A DNA stretch of 64,000 bases from Desulfitibacter alkalitolerans DSM 16504 (GTDB lineage Bacteria > Bacillota > DSM-16504 > Desulfitibacterales > Desulfitibacteraceae): NCBI RefSeq assembly GCF_000620305.1, contig NZ_KK211104.1, positions 1 to 64,000 on the forward strand, given 5' to 3'. Positions 9,612 through 19,830 of this stretch are shown piece after piece. The notes beneath the pieces were generated by a model. The model saw only the letters and a list, made by a program, of their open reading frames with translations. It did no database searches and was not told the origin of the DNA. The position numbers and the translations under genes were made by a program. Positions within the stretch are counted from its first letter, which is position 1. Each line of letters opens with the position of its first letter.

Positions 9612-10524
9612 TGCCTACCTCCAACATCACTTGAACCCTATCATCACTTGCATCAGTTATTCCCGTGGGAAATTCTAAATCAACTTCAAAATTAATACTT
9701 TCTTCAATTTCAGTAACATCTATTTCCAGAGTTAAATATCCTATTTCATTGATTATATCCCTTGAACCATAAATTTTCACAGTAGAGGGATATACCAATA
9801 CCTTGTCTACTTTTAGCCCAGGCTTAAGCTCTCCAATTAAGTCAATTAATATGGGCACTGTCCTGTTGGGTATGTCTTCCACAACTGGTATTAAGACATC
9901 CACATTTCTGGGAATAACCTCAACCCATTCCATAATTAGATTACCAGCTGTATCCTCTACCAGTACAGGCAGGGACTGAAAGTAGTCTCTAGATAGACTG
10001 TTAAAAGTTGCATTTACATAGACTTTTCCAATATTATCAAGGTAATTTTCAGGTCCATTTATTAATACCTGACCGGGAGTCAACCGAGGCCTTTCTAAAA
10101 TGTATCCCCTTGCAGCTTCACCCTTTACTACAATTTCAACAGGTACCTGAATGGAACTAACCTGGTCAATTTGGACCTGGACCCAGGATGGCTGCACACT
10201 AACAATTCTCACTCCTGCAGGAACTTCTGTAGCCACTTGAATAGATCTAACACCAACATCTATCTGTTCAAGGGGAATATATGCTCTAAAATCTCTGGAT
10301 GAAATCTTGTCTACTACATTAGCCTTTCCTTGAAAACGAATATTAACCGTATTTGGTTTTTCAGCTACTACCAGATCCCGTGCCAAACCAGTAGCTTCAA
10401 GGGGTACAGTTACCACATTTTCTGTTGTAGGGTTTCTTTCAGAGAAGACAAAAAACCAAATTACTATGGCAGCAAAAATAGATATTAGCCTATATCCCAG
10501 ATTGTTGCGAAAGTGTCCTAGCAT
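9601..10524 (-). CDS. cdaR: YbbR/CdaR regulator of diadenylate cyclase
   Basis: An extracytoplasmic protein anchored by one N-terminal membrane segment (about 12-28, LISIFAAIVIWFFVF) and followed by repeated YbbR beta-domains. CdaR binds and regulates the membrane diadenylate cyclase CdaA, whose gene is directly upstream. At 307 residues it has about three YbbR repeats. The repeated phrases VEIVVKGEAARGYI, INGPENYLDNIGKVYV and VKIYGSRDIINEIGYL mark successive domains. The end overlaps the next gene by 11 bases. Confidence 0.9.
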   Translation of the reverse strand: MLGHFRNNLGYRLISIFAAIVIWFFVFSERNPTTENVVTVPLEATGLARDLVVAEKPNTVNIRFQGKANVVDKISSRDFRAYIPLEQIDVGVRSIQVATEVPAGVRIVSVQPSWVQVQIDQVSSIQVPVEIVVKGEAARGYILERPRLTPGQVLINGPENYLDNIGKVYVNATFNSLSRDYFQSLPVLVEDTAGNLIMEWVEVIPRNVDVLIPVVEDIPNRTVPILIDLIGELKPGLKVDKVLVYPSTVKIYGSRDIINEIGYLTLEIDVTEIEESINFEVDLEFPTGITDASDDRVQVMLEVGNEN

Positions 10525-10543
10525 AATAACCCCTCACTACTCG

Positions 10544-11392
10544 TTAAGATGATCTCCTAAATATGTTGAAAACAGATGTGTTATTGTTTTGCTTGGTTAA
10601 CAAAACATCTTCTAGCATTTCTTTAAGGTTTTTCTCTTCTAAATATCTTGTTAATTCACCATCATGGGCCACAGAGATGGTTCCAGTTTCTTCAGATACA
10701 ACTATTACCACACAGTCTGAGGTCTCAGTAACACCCAGGGCAGCCCTATGCCTTGTTCCTAATTGTTTACTCAGATAAGGGCTGTCAGTCAAGGGCAAAA
10801 AGCATCCCGCCGCTGCAATTCTGTCACCCCTTACAATAACAGCACCGTCATGCAGGGGAGTATTAGGAACAAATATATTCACCAGCAGTTCTGCAGAGAC
10901 AGCACCATCCACATTAACACCTGTTTCAATAAAATCTGACAAACCTGTTTCATTTTCTATTACTATCAGAGCCCCAAATTTATTTTTGCTTAGTGCCTGT
11001 ACTGAACGTACCAGCTCATTAATTAACCTTGAGCGGTCTTCAACACCAAGATAAGTCATTGAGCCACTAAATATTTTACCCCTGCCCAGCTGTTCCAGAG
11101 CCCTTCTCAACTCAGGCTGAAAGACAATGGGTAATGCTACCACTATTAACAATTGTATCTGTTGCAGAAACCAATTAACCGTGGTAAGCTGTAGCAAATC
11201 ACTAATAAAAAATGCTATAATAAGTACAAACAAGCCTTTAATTAGCTGCACTGCCCTTGTGCCCTTTATAAGCATAATGGCTTTATAAATCACAAAGGAA
11301 ACAACTGTTATATCTAATATTATTAAAAATATTTCCCATGGAGTTAAATATATGAGAAAATTAAACTGAGAAAACATAGTAAGGGAAACCAC
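10544..11392 (-). CDS. cdaA: Membrane diadenylate cyclase
   Basis: Makes the second messenger c-di-AMP from two ATP. Three hydrophobic segments occupy the first ~95 residues. The DAC (DisA_N) domain follows with the catalytic HDGAVIV (DGA motif) and GTRHRAALG (RHR motif). At 282 residues it is the usual size. The listed start is GTG at 11392; the ATG at 11377 (MFSQFNF) behind AAGGTGG is at least as likely. It heads the cluster cdaA-cdaR-FAD protein-glmM-glmS. Divergent DUF881 genes start 129 bases away. Confidence 0.95.
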   Translation of the reverse strand: MVSLTMFSQFNFLIYLTPWEIFLIILDITVVSFVIYKAIMLIKGTRAVQLIKGLFVLIIAFFISDLLQLTTVNWFLQQIQLLIVVALPIVFQPELRRALEQLGRGKIFSGSMTYLGVEDRSRLINELVRSVQALSKNKFGALIVIENETGLSDFIETGVNVDGAVSAELLVNIFVPNTPLHDGAVIVRGDRIAAAGCFLPLTDSPYLSKQLGTRHRAALGVTETSDCVVIVVSEETGTISVAHDGELTRYLEEKNLKEMLEDVLLTKQNNNTSVFNIFRRSS

Positions 11393-11521
11393 CTTTTTAC
11401 TTCAGTAATGACCTGTAACTGCTTATATCATACTATATAACTTTTATATATAACACCATAATTCTTTCGACATAAATAATTTGTTAACCTTTTAAATTCC
11501 TAAAAATCGAGGTGAATATCT

Positions 11522-12247
11522 ATGAAAAAAAATTGGATAATCAATATAACTATAGTATGCACAATTTTGGGTCTGCTTTTGTCGTGGCAGTATAAATCTT
11601 TTCGTGCCGAAGCAAGCAATTCAACTTCTATACTTCATCAAAATATAGTTGACATGATTACTGAATTGGAAACTGATTTACAAGGTATTGAAGAAGAAAT
11701 AGGTAACCTGAGAAATCAATTATCCCAGTTCCAAGAGGATGAAAGCCAGGATGCAGGCACTTTAAAATTTTTGCAGGATTATCTGCACTTTCAAAGGTCT
11801 TTAACATCTCAAACCACAGCTATCGGCCCAGGGATAATAATAACCTTGGATGATAATGTTCAGGGTGCTGCAGCTGCTAGTTCCGATTTTGCAACCTTTA
11901 GACCAGAGGATTATATAATCCACGACAAAACCGTATTATATCTTGTTAATGAACTAAAGGCTGCTGGTGCCAGGGCAATTTCCATCAACAATCAAAGGCT
12001 TGTTGCAAGCTCAGATATCAGGTGTGTGGGTACAGTTATTCTTGTAAATACTATTCCCATGGCACCTCCCTATCAGATTAAAGCCCTGGGTAATCCTGAA
12101 GAACTTAGAGAAAGAATCCTATTAGGTGATGAAGTGCCATATTTAAAAGCTCGTAATTTTCCCGTGAAAATAGAAATTGGTGAAGTTGAAATACCTGAAT
12201 ATAGAGGCAGCTTTAGACAATCCCACCTGGAAAGAGGGGATCAATAA
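11522..12247 (+). CDS. DUF881 protein, first of two
   Basis: A 241-residue envelope protein: one N-terminal membrane anchor (about 7-24), a coiled coil (about 40-75), then the DUF881 domain with IGPGIIITLDD, YLVNELKAAGARAISINNQR and the terminal half of the fold. DUF881 proteins are common in spore formers and actinobacteria near division or sporulation genes; their role is unknown. It is followed two bases later by a paralogue, so the two are co-transcribed. It has an AGGTG site and is divergent from cdaA. Confidence 0.85.
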   Translation: MKKNWIINITIVCTILGLLLSWQYKSFRAEASNSTSILHQNIVDMITELETDLQGIEEEIGNLRNQLSQFQEDESQDAGTLKFLQDYLHFQRSLTSQTTAIGPGIIITLDDNVQGAAAASSDFATFRPEDYIIHDKTVLYLVNELKAAGARAISINNQRLVASSDIRCVGTVILVNTIPMAPPYQIKALGNPEELRERILLGDEVPYLKARNFPVKIEIGEVEIPEYRGSFRQSHLERGDQ

Positions 12248-12249
12248 CT

Positions 12250-12909
12250 ATGAACAAAACTACAGTATCATTTACCATTGTACTTCTAATACTTGGCATG
12301 GTTATCAGCATGCAGTTTAAGACTCAGCAGCAATTGATTAACTCCCTTGCTTACCAGGACGCTAGAGACTTAATCACAATATACCATACAATGAAAGCCA
12401 AGGAAGAAGAGCTTACAGCAACTCTCCAGGAGCTGCGCCAGAGAAGAAACGATCTTGTTTCTCAAGTATCCAGGGGAGAGGAACGAATTAATCAAACGCA
12501 AAAGGAAATTGAGCAGTTAAAAATTCTAAGTGGTGAGGTGCCTGTTAGTGGTCCAGGCATTACAGTAACAATTACAAGGGATGCCCCGCTATTGCATTAT
12601 GATTTGATAGATCTTGTTAATGAACTCTGGGCCACAGGTGCTGAAGCAATTGCCATCAATGACCATAGGGTTACAATCAATACTCATATACAGCAATATT
12701 CACCGAATGAAATTTTGATAAATAACGAAAGTTTGCTATTTCCAGTTGTTGTAAAAGCAATAGGTGACCCGCACACATTGGAAAAGGGATTAACCTTTAC
12801 TGGTGGTTTAGTGGAAAATTGGAGAATTCTATATGGTATTTATCCATCAATTACTGCCAGGGAAAGAATAACTATACCTGCTGTTAAAATACAAGAAACC
12901 AGATCATAG
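12250..12909 (+). CDS. DUF881 protein, second of two
   Basis: A paralogue (219 residues) of the preceding gene with the same plan: membrane anchor (about 7-22), coiled coil (about 45-95), and DUF881 domain with VSGPGITVTITRD and LVNELWATGAEAIAINDHR. The tandem pair may form a hetero-oligomer, but nothing in the sequence proves it. A strong terminator follows directly. Confidence 0.85.
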   Translation: MNKTTVSFTIVLLILGMVISMQFKTQQQLINSLAYQDARDLITIYHTMKAKEEELTATLQELRQRRNDLVSQVSRGEERINQTQKEIEQLKILSGEVPVSGPGITVTITRDAPLLHYDLIDLVNELWATGAEAIAINDHRVTINTHIQQYSPNEILINNESLLFPVVVKAIGDPHTLEKGLTFTGGLVENWRILYGIYPSITARERITIPAVKIQETRS

Positions 12910-12929
12910 ATTTTTAAAAAACTATCCTT

Positions 12930-12966
12930 AAAAGGGTGCTGCCATGAGTTGGCAGACCCTTTTTAA
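12930..12966 (+). terminator. Terminator after the DUF881 pair
   Basis: AAAAGGGT and TGCCA pair with TGGCA and ACCCTTTT, followed by T residues. The stem can also act on the other strand, ending the cimA operon. The rest up to 13103 shows nothing recognisable. Confidence 0.85.
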
Positions 12967-13103
12967 ATTCCTTCTCACCTAAAAAAATTATGGCAGCCTT
13001 GGGAAAATCCTGCCCCTAAACTGCCATCATGGAACTAACCGTTCAAGCAAACCCATCTGATTTTTGTAAAAGCTAATACTATGACCGTTAGTGAGACCAA
13101 TCT

Positions 13104-14684
13104 TTAATTCCCCATCCTACCTAGCTCTTTAAGATGCTTCTTGAGCAGAATATAGTCCATACTGTCAAGTAATGCTTCCCAGCTTGCTTCTATGATGTTT
13201 GAGGAAACACCCACAGTGCTCCAGTTATCATTAGCATCCTTGGATTCTATCAGAACACGGACCTTGGCAGCCGTTGCCTGACTTCCTTCAAGCACCCTTA
13301 CCTTGTAATCTGATAAGTGCATTTCATTAATGCATGGATAAGTTTTATCAAGAGACTTCCTCAGGGCATTATCCAGAGCATTTACAGGACCATTTCCTTC
13401 TGCAGCAGTATGGACAATTTCCTCACCGATTTTTAGCTTAATAATGGCTTCAGAATAATAATCCTCTTCTCCTCTTTTCTCTACCAGCACTTTAAAATTT
13501 TCCAGGTGGAAATGTTCCTTGTATAAGCCCATGACTTTATAAAGGAGCAGCTCTAAAGAGGCCTCGGCTCCTTCAAATTGGTACCCCTTATGCTCTAGTT
13601 CCTTAACCTGCTCCACAATATTTTTAAGCATTTCTTTGTCAGCTAACTTAATGCCCATTTCTTCAAGTTTGTGGGTCAAGTTGCTTGTGCCTGCAAGCTC
13701 GGACATTAGGATTCTCCTGTCATTTCCAACGGTCTCAGGTGTAATATGCTCATAGGTTTTTGGATGTTTCATAACTGCACTTGCATGCATTCCCCCTTTA
13801 TGGGTAAAGGCACTATGCCCTACAAAGGGTTGATGGTTTGGTACAGCAATATTTATAACCTCAGCCACATATCTAGCTGTTTCTGTAAGGTTGTTCAAAT
13901 TATTTCTGGTTGATGTTTCATAGCCCATTTTCAACTCAAGATTTGGAATGACGGAGCACAGATTTGCATTTCCACACCTTTCACCCACACCATTGAAGGT
14001 ACCATGGACCATGGCTGCCCCTGCCTTAACAGCGGCAATGCTGTTTGCCACAGCAAGTTCACAGTCATTATGAGCGTGTATTCCAAGGGGAATAGTAAAT
14101 CTTTCTTTACAAGCCTGCACAATCTCAAAAACCTCATGGGGTAAAGTACCTCCATTGGTGTCACAAAGTGCAAGCCAGGATGCCCCTGCCTTTTGTGCAT
14201 TTTCCAAACACTTCAAGGCATATTCTGAATCAGCTTTATACCCATCAAAAAAGTGTTCTGCATCAAAGATTACTTCAATACCCTTGCTGACTAAATAAGC
14301 AACACTGTCATGAATCATTCTCAGGTTTTCTTCCAGGGTAGTGCCTAGTGCCTTTGCAACCTGATAGTCCCAGGTTTTGCCAAAAATTGCAGCTGCGGGA
14401 GCCTGGCTGTTTACAAGAGCCTGGAGATTTACATCTTCTTCAGCTCTAACCCCTACCCTGCATGTGCTTCCAAAGGAGCAAATCTTCCCCTGCCACTTTT
14501 CAACAGCTGCCTTTTGGAAAAATTCTGTATCTTTAGGATTGGAGAAGGGCCAGCCCCCTTCTATATAGTCCACGCCAAAAGCATCTAGTTTTTTGGCAAT
14601 TTTTAGCTTATCCTTTACTGAAACGTTGACTCCTTCTCCCTGGGTGCCATCTCTTAAGGTAGTATCAAATATAACTACTTTCAT
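13104..14684 (-). CDS. cimA: Citramalate synthase
   Basis: Condenses pyruvate with acetyl-CoA to citramalate, the threonine-independent route to 2-oxobutyrate and isoleucine. At 526 residues it has the long CimA/LeuA2-type plan: a TIM barrel with FDTTLRDGTQGEGVN at the start, GGWPFSNPKD, metal-binding HAHND (about 208-212), and GHSAFTHKGGMHASAV, then a C-terminal LeuA allosteric domain. GGWPFSNPKD is typical of citramalate synthase rather than 2-isopropylmalate synthase. It lies 5 bases after leuB, whose product together with LeuCD also serves the citramalate route. Confidence 0.93.
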   Translation of the reverse strand: MKVVIFDTTLRDGTQGEGVNVSVKDKLKIAKKLDAFGVDYIEGGWPFSNPKDTEFFQKAAVEKWQGKICSFGSTCRVGVRAEEDVNLQALVNSQAPAAAIFGKTWDYQVAKALGTTLEENLRMIHDSVAYLVSKGIEVIFDAEHFFDGYKADSEYALKCLENAQKAGASWLALCDTNGGTLPHEVFEIVQACKERFTIPLGIHAHNDCELAVANSIAAVKAGAAMVHGTFNGVGERCGNANLCSVIPNLELKMGYETSTRNNLNNLTETARYVAEVINIAVPNHQPFVGHSAFTHKGGMHASAVMKHPKTYEHITPETVGNDRRILMSELAGTSNLTHKLEEMGIKLADKEMLKNIVEQVKELEHKGYQFEGAEASLELLLYKVMGLYKEHFHLENFKVLVEKRGEEDYYSEAIIKLKIGEEIVHTAAEGNGPVNALDNALRKSLDKTYPCINEMHLSDYKVRVLEGSQATAAKVRVLIESKDANDNWSTVGVSSNIIEASWEALLDSMDYILLKKHLKELGRMGN

Positions 14685-14689
14685 AGTAT

Positions 14690-15760
14690 CTACTCTCCTA
14701 ATTTTTCACAAACTAAATTTCCCATCTCCTCTGTGCCAACCAGCTTCTTTCCTGGCTCCATAATGTCACCTGTTCTGTATCCTTCTGCAAGTACTTTAGC
14801 AACAGCCCTTTCAATTTCTTCAGCTCCCTCTGAGCAGTTAAAGCTGTACTTTAACATCATGGCAGCTGAAAGAATGGTGGCCAGAGGATTAGCTTTATCC
14901 TGACCAGCGATGTCAGGAGCTGATCCATGGGCTGGTTCATACATTGCCACATTGCCGCCAAAGCTGGCAGAAGCAAGCATGCCAATGGAGCCGCTTAAAA
15001 TTGAAGCCTCATCAGTTAAAATGTCACCAAACATATTTTCCGTAAGGATAACATCAAATTGGAGAGGATTTCTAATCAACTGCATGGCGCAGTTATCTAC
15101 ATACATATGCTCAAGGGTAATTTCAGGATAGTCCTGGGCAAGCCTGGTAACTGTTTCTCTCCAAAGCCTTGAGCTTTCAAGAACATTGGCCTTATCCACA
15201 CTAGTCACTTTTTTTCTTCTTTTGCTGGCAATGTCAAAGGCGAGCTTTGCAATTCTTTCAATTTCCTCTGTAGTGTATACTAATATATCCACAGCCTTTT
15301 CTCCTGATGGATGAGGCTCCCTATACTTCTCACCAAAATAGATTCCACCGGTAAGCTCCCTAATAACAACCATGTCTGTACCCTTTACCAACTCTTCTTT
15401 TAGGGGAGATGCACCTATAAGGGCCGGGTTTAAAACTGTTGGCCTTACATTTGCATATAATCCAAGGTGCTTTCTCAATGGCAAAAGTGATGCCACCTCA
15501 GGTCTCTGGGGGGCAGGTAGGGTATCCCACTTTGGTCCTCCAATAGCACCAAGTAAAACAGCCTGACTCTCCTTACACAGTTGAAGGGTTGTTTCTGGAA
15601 GAGCAATGCCCTCTGCGTCAATAGCTGCACCACCGATGAGGCCTTCTGAATATTCTAGTTCTATTCCATATTTAGGAGCAACCTTGTTAAGAACCTTGAT
15701 TGCTTGTGGTACTATTTCTACACCTATACCATCTCCCGGTAAAACTGCTATCCTAGCCAT
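14690..15760 (-). CDS. leuB: 3-isopropylmalate dehydrogenase
   Basis: An NAD-dependent oxidative decarboxylation of 3-isopropylmalate (leucine), probably also of 3-methylmalate in the citramalate route. The 356 residues are full length: [17 protein letters not shown], the substrate-binding region with R residues in [26 protein letters not shown], the metal aspartates in [14 protein letters not shown], and the NAD loop [13 protein letters not shown]. It overlaps leuD by 8 bases, which suggests translational coupling. Confidence 0.97.
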   Translation of the reverse strand: MARIAVLPGDGIGVEIVPQAIKVLNKVAPKYGIELEYSEGLIGGAAIDAEGIALPETTLQLCKESQAVLLGAIGGPKWDTLPAPQRPEVASLLPLRKHLGLYANVRPTVLNPALIGASPLKEELVKGTDMVVIRELTGGIYFGEKYREPHPSGEKAVDILVYTTEEIERIAKLAFDIASKRRKKVTSVDKANVLESSRLWRETVTRLAQDYPEITLEHMYVDNCAMQLIRNPLQFDVILTENMFGDILTDEASILSGSIGMLASASFGGNVAMYEPAHGSAPDIAGQDKANPLATILSAAMMLKYSFNCSEGAEEIERAVAKVLAEGYRTGDIMEPGKKLVGTEEMGNLVCEKLGE

Positions 15761-16253
15761 CTTTCTTCACCCTTTCAGCTACATAGTTTATTAATCCGCC
15801 AGCTGCAATAATTTGCTGAATAAAATCCGGAAAGGGAGCTGCCATGTATGTTGTCCCTGTAGTTAAGTCCTTGATTTCTCCCTTTGCCACGTCAACTTCA
15901 ACTTCATTTCCCTCTTTAATTGCCTCAGCAGCTTCAGGTGACTCAAGTATAGGAAGTCCTATGTTAATTGAATTTCTATAAAAAATCCTGGCAAAAGACT
16001 TTGCTATTACACATGATACTCCTGCAGCCTTTATGGCTATAGGGGCGTGCTCTCGCGAGCTGCCACAGCCAAAGTTTTTGCCTGCAACTATAATATCACC
16101 CTTATTAACTTTGTTTGGAAATTCTGGATCTGCATCTTCCATACAATGTTTGGCAAGCTCTTCTGGCTCAGAAGTATTTAAATATCTCGCCGGAATAATG
16201 GCATCAGTATCAATATCATCACCAAATTTCCATGTTTTTCCCTTTAACAACAT
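15753..16253 (-). CDS. leuD: 3-isopropylmalate dehydratase small subunit
   Basis: The swivelling-domain subunit of isopropylmalate isomerase. At 166 residues it is the short, archaeal/clostridial type, with [17 protein letters not shown] near the start and the conserved [13 protein letters not shown] at about 61-73. It works with LeuC, whose gene it overlaps by 10 bases. Confidence 0.96.
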   Translation of the reverse strand: MLLKGKTWKFGDDIDTDAIIPARYLNTSEPEELAKHCMEDADPEFPNKVNKGDIIVAGKNFGCGSSREHAPIAIKAAGVSCVIAKSFARIFYRNSINIGLPILESPEAAEAIKEGNEVEVDVAKGEIKDLTTGTTYMAAPFPDFIQQIIAAGGLINYVAERVKKDG

Positions 16254-17515
16254 TTTACCACCTCCTGGGGTGATGCTAATCTTCCTTTAACAGCGCTTGC
16301 AGCAGCTACAGCTGGCCCTGATAAATACACTTCACTCTCTGGGTGACCCATACGACCCACAAAGTTTCTGTTGGTAGTAGCCAGGGCCCTTTCTCCCTTG
16401 GCCAGGATACCCATGTGGCCTCCAAGGCATGGTCCACATGTGGGAGTGCTTACTACTGCTTCTGCTTCAATGAATACTTCCAAGAGTCCTTCCTTCATTG
16501 CCTGTAGATATATCTGCTGGGTTCCTGGGAAAATTATTAGTCTCACTTCTGGATGGACCTTCTGATTCTTTAAGATAGCAGCGGCTTCTCTCAAGTCTTC
16601 GATCCTGCCATTGGTGCAGGAGCCAATGATCACCTGATCTATGGCTACATTTCCAGCCTCACTAATACCCCTGGTATTTTCAGGCAGATGTGGGAAAGCC
16701 ACCTGTGGTTCAATGGCAGCCACGTCTATGTCAATTATTCGATTATATTTGGCATCTGGGTCACTAAAGTAAAACTTAAACTTCCGCCTGGCTCTGCCCT
16801 TGATGTATTCCTCAGTAATTTTATCCGGAGCAATGATACCATTTTTTCCGCCAGCTTCTATAGCCATATTGGCCATGGTAAAACGACTATCCATGGAAAG
16901 ATTTTCAATGGCCTCCCCAGTAAACTCCATGGCCTGATATCGAGCTCCATCTACACCGATTTTGCCTATTGTATAAAGAATAAGATCCTTTCCAGAAACC
17001 CATTCTTTTCTCTTACCATGATAAATAAACTTAATGCTCTCCGGCACTTTAAACCAGGCTTCACCCAGGGCCATGCCTGCTGCCATATCTGTACTTCCTA
17101 CTCCTGTGGCAAAGGCTCCAAGGGCTCCATAGGTACATGTATGGGAATCAGCACCAATAATTACATCACCTGGGCCTACAAGGCCCTGTTCAGGCAGCAG
17201 GCAGTGTTCTATGCCCATTCTGCCAATTTCAAAATAATTGGTGAGTTCCTGCTCCCTGGCAAAGTCCTTGAGGATTTTAGCCTGCTCTGCTGACTTAATA
17301 TCCTTATTGGGAGTAAAATGGTCAGGTACTAGAACTACTTTATCCCTGTCAAATACCTTTTCCTTGCCTGTTTTCTTAAACTCTTTAATTGCTACAGGAG
17401 CTGTAATATCATTTCCTAGTACAATATCCAGCCTGGCATTTATCAGCTGTCCTGGTTCTACATGCTCAAGTCCTGCGTGATCTGCTAGTATCTTTTCTGT
17501 TATGGTCATTCCCAT
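16244..17515 (-). CDS. leuC: 3-isopropylmalate dehydratase large subunit
   Basis: An aconitase-family subunit that carries the [4Fe-4S] cluster and isomerises 2-isopropylmalate (and probably citramalate). Ligand cysteines are in GSCTNG and [10 protein letters not shown], with [18 protein letters not shown] for substrate binding. The frame is open to a GTG at 17548, but ATG at 17515 ([15 protein letters not shown]) sits behind AAAGGAGGAA and is the better start, giving 423 residues. A short repeat element lies immediately upstream of that ribosome binding site. Confidence 0.96.
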   Translation of the reverse strand: MGMTITEKILADHAGLEHVEPGQLINARLDIVLGNDITAPVAIKEFKKTGKEKVFDRDKVVLVPDHFTPNKDIKSAEQAKILKDFAREQELTNYFEIGRMGIEHCLLPEQGLVGPGDVIIGADSHTCTYGALGAFATGVGSTDMAAGMALGEAWFKVPESIKFIYHGKRKEWVSGKDLILYTIGKIGVDGARYQAMEFTGEAIENLSMDSRFTMANMAIEAGGKNGIIAPDKITEEYIKGRARRKFKFYFSDPDAKYNRIIDIDVAAIEPQVAFPHLPENTRGISEAGNVAIDQVIIGSCTNGRIEDLREAAAILKNQKVHPEVRLIIFPGTQQIYLQAMKEGLLEVFIEAEAVVSTPTCGPCLGGHMGILAKGERALATTNRNFVGRMGHPESEVYLSGPAVAAASAVKGRLASPQEVVKCC

Positions 17516-17529
17516 TAAGCATTCCTCCT

Positions 17530-17637
17530 TTATTGTACGGGGACACACCGTTTAATGTAGGACACACCGTTTAATGTATAGGGACCCACCTGAAGGAACG
17601 TCCCCAAACTTATTGTCACCAACTTATTGTCACCGAA
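17530..17637. repeat. REP-like short repeat upstream of leuC
   Basis: Holds ggacacaccgtttaatgta twice in tandem (about 17539-17577), then GGGACC..., ACGTCCCC, and cttattgtcacc twice. Opposed GGGGACA and TGTCCCC/CGTCCCC units resemble the REP-like sequences linked to Y1 transposases in related clostridia. A related element with tgtacagggacacacc and gtccccaactta lies at 41520-41600, also directly upstream of a ribosome binding site. Confidence 0.5.
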
Positions 17638-19302
17638 TTATCTATATAGTTCCATTTCATCTAGTCCCTTTGTATTTAACACCATGGGGTGCACCAGGTT
17701 CTCTTTGGGTACCATACATTCAATTATTGTAAGCTTGTCATTGTTTAAAGCTTCTTCCAGCACACTCCTTGCTTCTTCCATACAGGTAATTCTATAACCT
17801 GCTGCTCCATAGCACCTGGCAAACTGCATAAAATCAGGATTGCAGCTAAAGTCAATGGCACTATATTTTTTTTCACAGTAAAAATACTGCAGCTGTCTTA
17901 CAAGTCCAAGGCAGCTATTATTGAACAAAAGAATCTTTATGGGCAAGTTGTGTTCCATGGCTGTTCCCATCTCTGCCATATGCATCTGAAAGCTTCCATC
18001 TCCTGTAACAGCAATTACTCTCTTATCACGGTTTCCATACTGGGCACCAATAGCTGCTGGAAAACCGTATCCCATAGTACCCAGGCCTCCAGATGATATA
18101 AGGGTTCTTGGTTTATTAAATTTATAATACAAGGCAGTCCACATTTGATGCTGGCCAACATCAGTAGTAACAATTGTATCACCACCAGCTAGCTCACTTA
18201 AAATGCTTATGACATATTGGGGAGTAAGTACGTTTTCTGGATATTTTAATGCATGGTCCTGTTTCCACTGTTTTATTTGTTCAAGCCACAAGGGATTAGT
18301 ATTTTCATTAATCTTGGGTACAAGATCTTCAAGTATGAGCTTTACATCACCCACTATTGGCAGATTAACCCGTACATTTTTGCCAATTTCAGCAGGATCA
18401 ATATCTATATGAATTACCTTGGCCTTGGGAGCAAATTTATCAACTGCACCAGTAGCCCTGTCATCAAATCTAACTCCCAGGCCAATTATTAAATCTGCAT
18501 GGCTCATGGTATAGTTAGCAGCTGCAGTTCCATGCATTCCAAGCATTCCTACAAAGGATTCATGGTCTGCAGGAAAGGAGCCAAGTCCCATTAATGTTGT
18601 CGCAACTGGAGCCTGTATCCTTTCAGCCAAAAGCTTAACCAACTCAGATGAGTTAGAATTAATAACGCCTCCGCCTGATAAAATAACAGGCCTAGCACTG
18701 TTGTTAATGAGCAGGGCAGCATTTTTTATCTGAGATGGGTGTCCATAATAGGTAGGCTTATACCCTCTTAAATCAACATTTTTTTGGGAAACCCATTTGA
18801 CCTTGCTGTCACTAACATTTTTGGGAATATCAATGAGAACAGGCCCTGGTCTTCCTGTAGAAGCTATATGAAATGCCTCTTTTACAGTTTTGCTCAAATC
18901 CTTAACATCTTTCACCAGGTAATTATGCTTGGTAATTGGCATGGTAATACCAGTTATATCAACCTCCTGAAAGGCATCTGTTCCCACCATCTGGGTTGAA
19001 ACCTGGCCTGTAATGATTACCAGGGGAATAGAGTCCATATAAGCAGTAGCGATGCCCGTAACAAGGTTTGTAGCCCCTGGCCCTGAGGTTGCCATGCACA
19101 CTCCTACTTTACCTGTGGTTCTTGCATAGCCGCTTGCTGCATGTACTGCAGCCTGCTCCTGCCTTACCAGAACATGCTTTATTGAGCTTTCCAATAAAAC
19201 ATCATATATTGGGAGAACTGCTCCTCCAGGATATCCATATATAACTTCAACTTCCTGCTCCTCTAGAGCTTTTATCAAACATTGTGCTCCAGTAATCTCC
19301 AT
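17638..19302 (-). CDS. ilvB: Acetolactate synthase large subunit (second copy)
   Basis: A thiamine diphosphate enzyme making acetolactate or acetohydroxybutyrate for valine, leucine and isoleucine. The 554 residues include the catalytic glutamate in VRQEQAAVHAASGYAR (about residue 48), an FAD-binding middle domain, and the TPP motif GDGSFQMHMAEMGTAM followed by NNSCLGLVRQ. It lies downstream of ilvN while a second large-subunit gene lies upstream, so one small subunit is flanked by two large ones. The two differ in length (554 and 578) and in details of the TPP region. Which copy pairs with IlvN is not shown. Confidence 0.94.
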   Translation of the reverse strand: MEITGAQCLIKALEEQEVEVIYGYPGGAVLPIYDVLLESSIKHVLVRQEQAAVHAASGYARTTGKVGVCMATSGPGATNLVTGIATAYMDSIPLVIITGQVSTQMVGTDAFQEVDITGITMPITKHNYLVKDVKDLSKTVKEAFHIASTGRPGPVLIDIPKNVSDSKVKWVSQKNVDLRGYKPTYYGHPSQIKNAALLINNSARPVILSGGGVINSNSSELVKLLAERIQAPVATTLMGLGSFPADHESFVGMLGMHGTAAANYTMSHADLIIGLGVRFDDRATGAVDKFAPKAKVIHIDIDPAEIGKNVRVNLPIVGDVKLILEDLVPKINENTNPLWLEQIKQWKQDHALKYPENVLTPQYVISILSELAGGDTIVTTDVGQHQMWTALYYKFNKPRTLISSGGLGTMGYGFPAAIGAQYGNRDKRVIAVTGDGSFQMHMAEMGTAMEHNLPIKILLFNNSCLGLVRQLQYFYCEKKYSAIDFSCNPDFMQFARCYGAAGYRITCMEEARSVLEEALNNDKLTIIECMVPKENLVHPMVLNTKGLDEMELYR

Positions 19303-19322
19303 ATCAAAGCACCTCCTATAGA

Positions 19323-19826
19323 CTAGGACTGTTTTTTACCATTTTTGCCCTTGGCACCCCTGACCATGGCAACCTTCCCCGTTCTAACCAGCTCCCTGAT
19401 CCCAAATGGCTTTAATGATGTTTCAATTGCCTTTATTTTTCCTGTATCACCAGTGGCTTCAATTATCAGTGAGTCTCTTCCTATGTCAACAATTCTCGCC
19501 CTGAATATGTCTACAATCTGCATTATTTCCGCCCTTACAGTTGGTTCAGCATTTACTTTGATAAGGACTAGCTCCCTGTCAACATTTTCTTCCTGTGTAA
19601 TATCAGTAAGTTTTATTACCTCTATCAGCTTATGAAGCTGCTTGGTAACCTGCTCTATAACCTTTTCATCACCCTCTACCACAATTGTCATTCTTGAAAT
19701 TGAAGGGTCTTCAGTTTCTCCTACGGCCAAACTATCAATATTGTAGCCCCTGCGGGCAAACAATCCTGCAATTCTAGTCAAAACCCCTGGTTTATTTTCC
19801 ACTAATACAGCTAAGGTATGTTTCAT
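19323..19826 (-). CDS. ilvN: Acetolactate synthase small subunit
   Basis: The regulatory subunit: an ACT domain (about 3-75, [21 protein letters not shown], then [14 protein letters not shown]) binds branched-chain amino acids for feedback, followed by a C-terminal domain. At 167 residues it is the typical IlvH/IlvN size. It lies 4 bases after one ilvB and 20 bases before the other. Confidence 0.95.
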   Translation of the reverse strand: MKHTLAVLVENKPGVLTRIAGLFARRGYNIDSLAVGETEDPSISRMTIVVEGDEKVIEQVTKQLHKLIEVIKLTDITQEENVDRELVLIKVNAEPTVRAEIMQIVDIFRARIVDIGRDSLIIEATGDTGKIKAIETSLKPFGIRELVRTGKVAMVRGAKGKNGKKQS

Positions 19827-19830
19827 CTGA

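Noticed and set aside
16688-17293. Long open frame antisense to leuC
   Set aside because: It is fully inside leuC on the other strand, has no ribosome binding site and its peptide looks unlike any family; it is a by-product of leuC codon use.
17539-17577. Two tandem 19-base repeats considered as a CRISPR or iteron
   Set aside because: Only two copies, no spacers of regular length, no cas or rep genes nearby.
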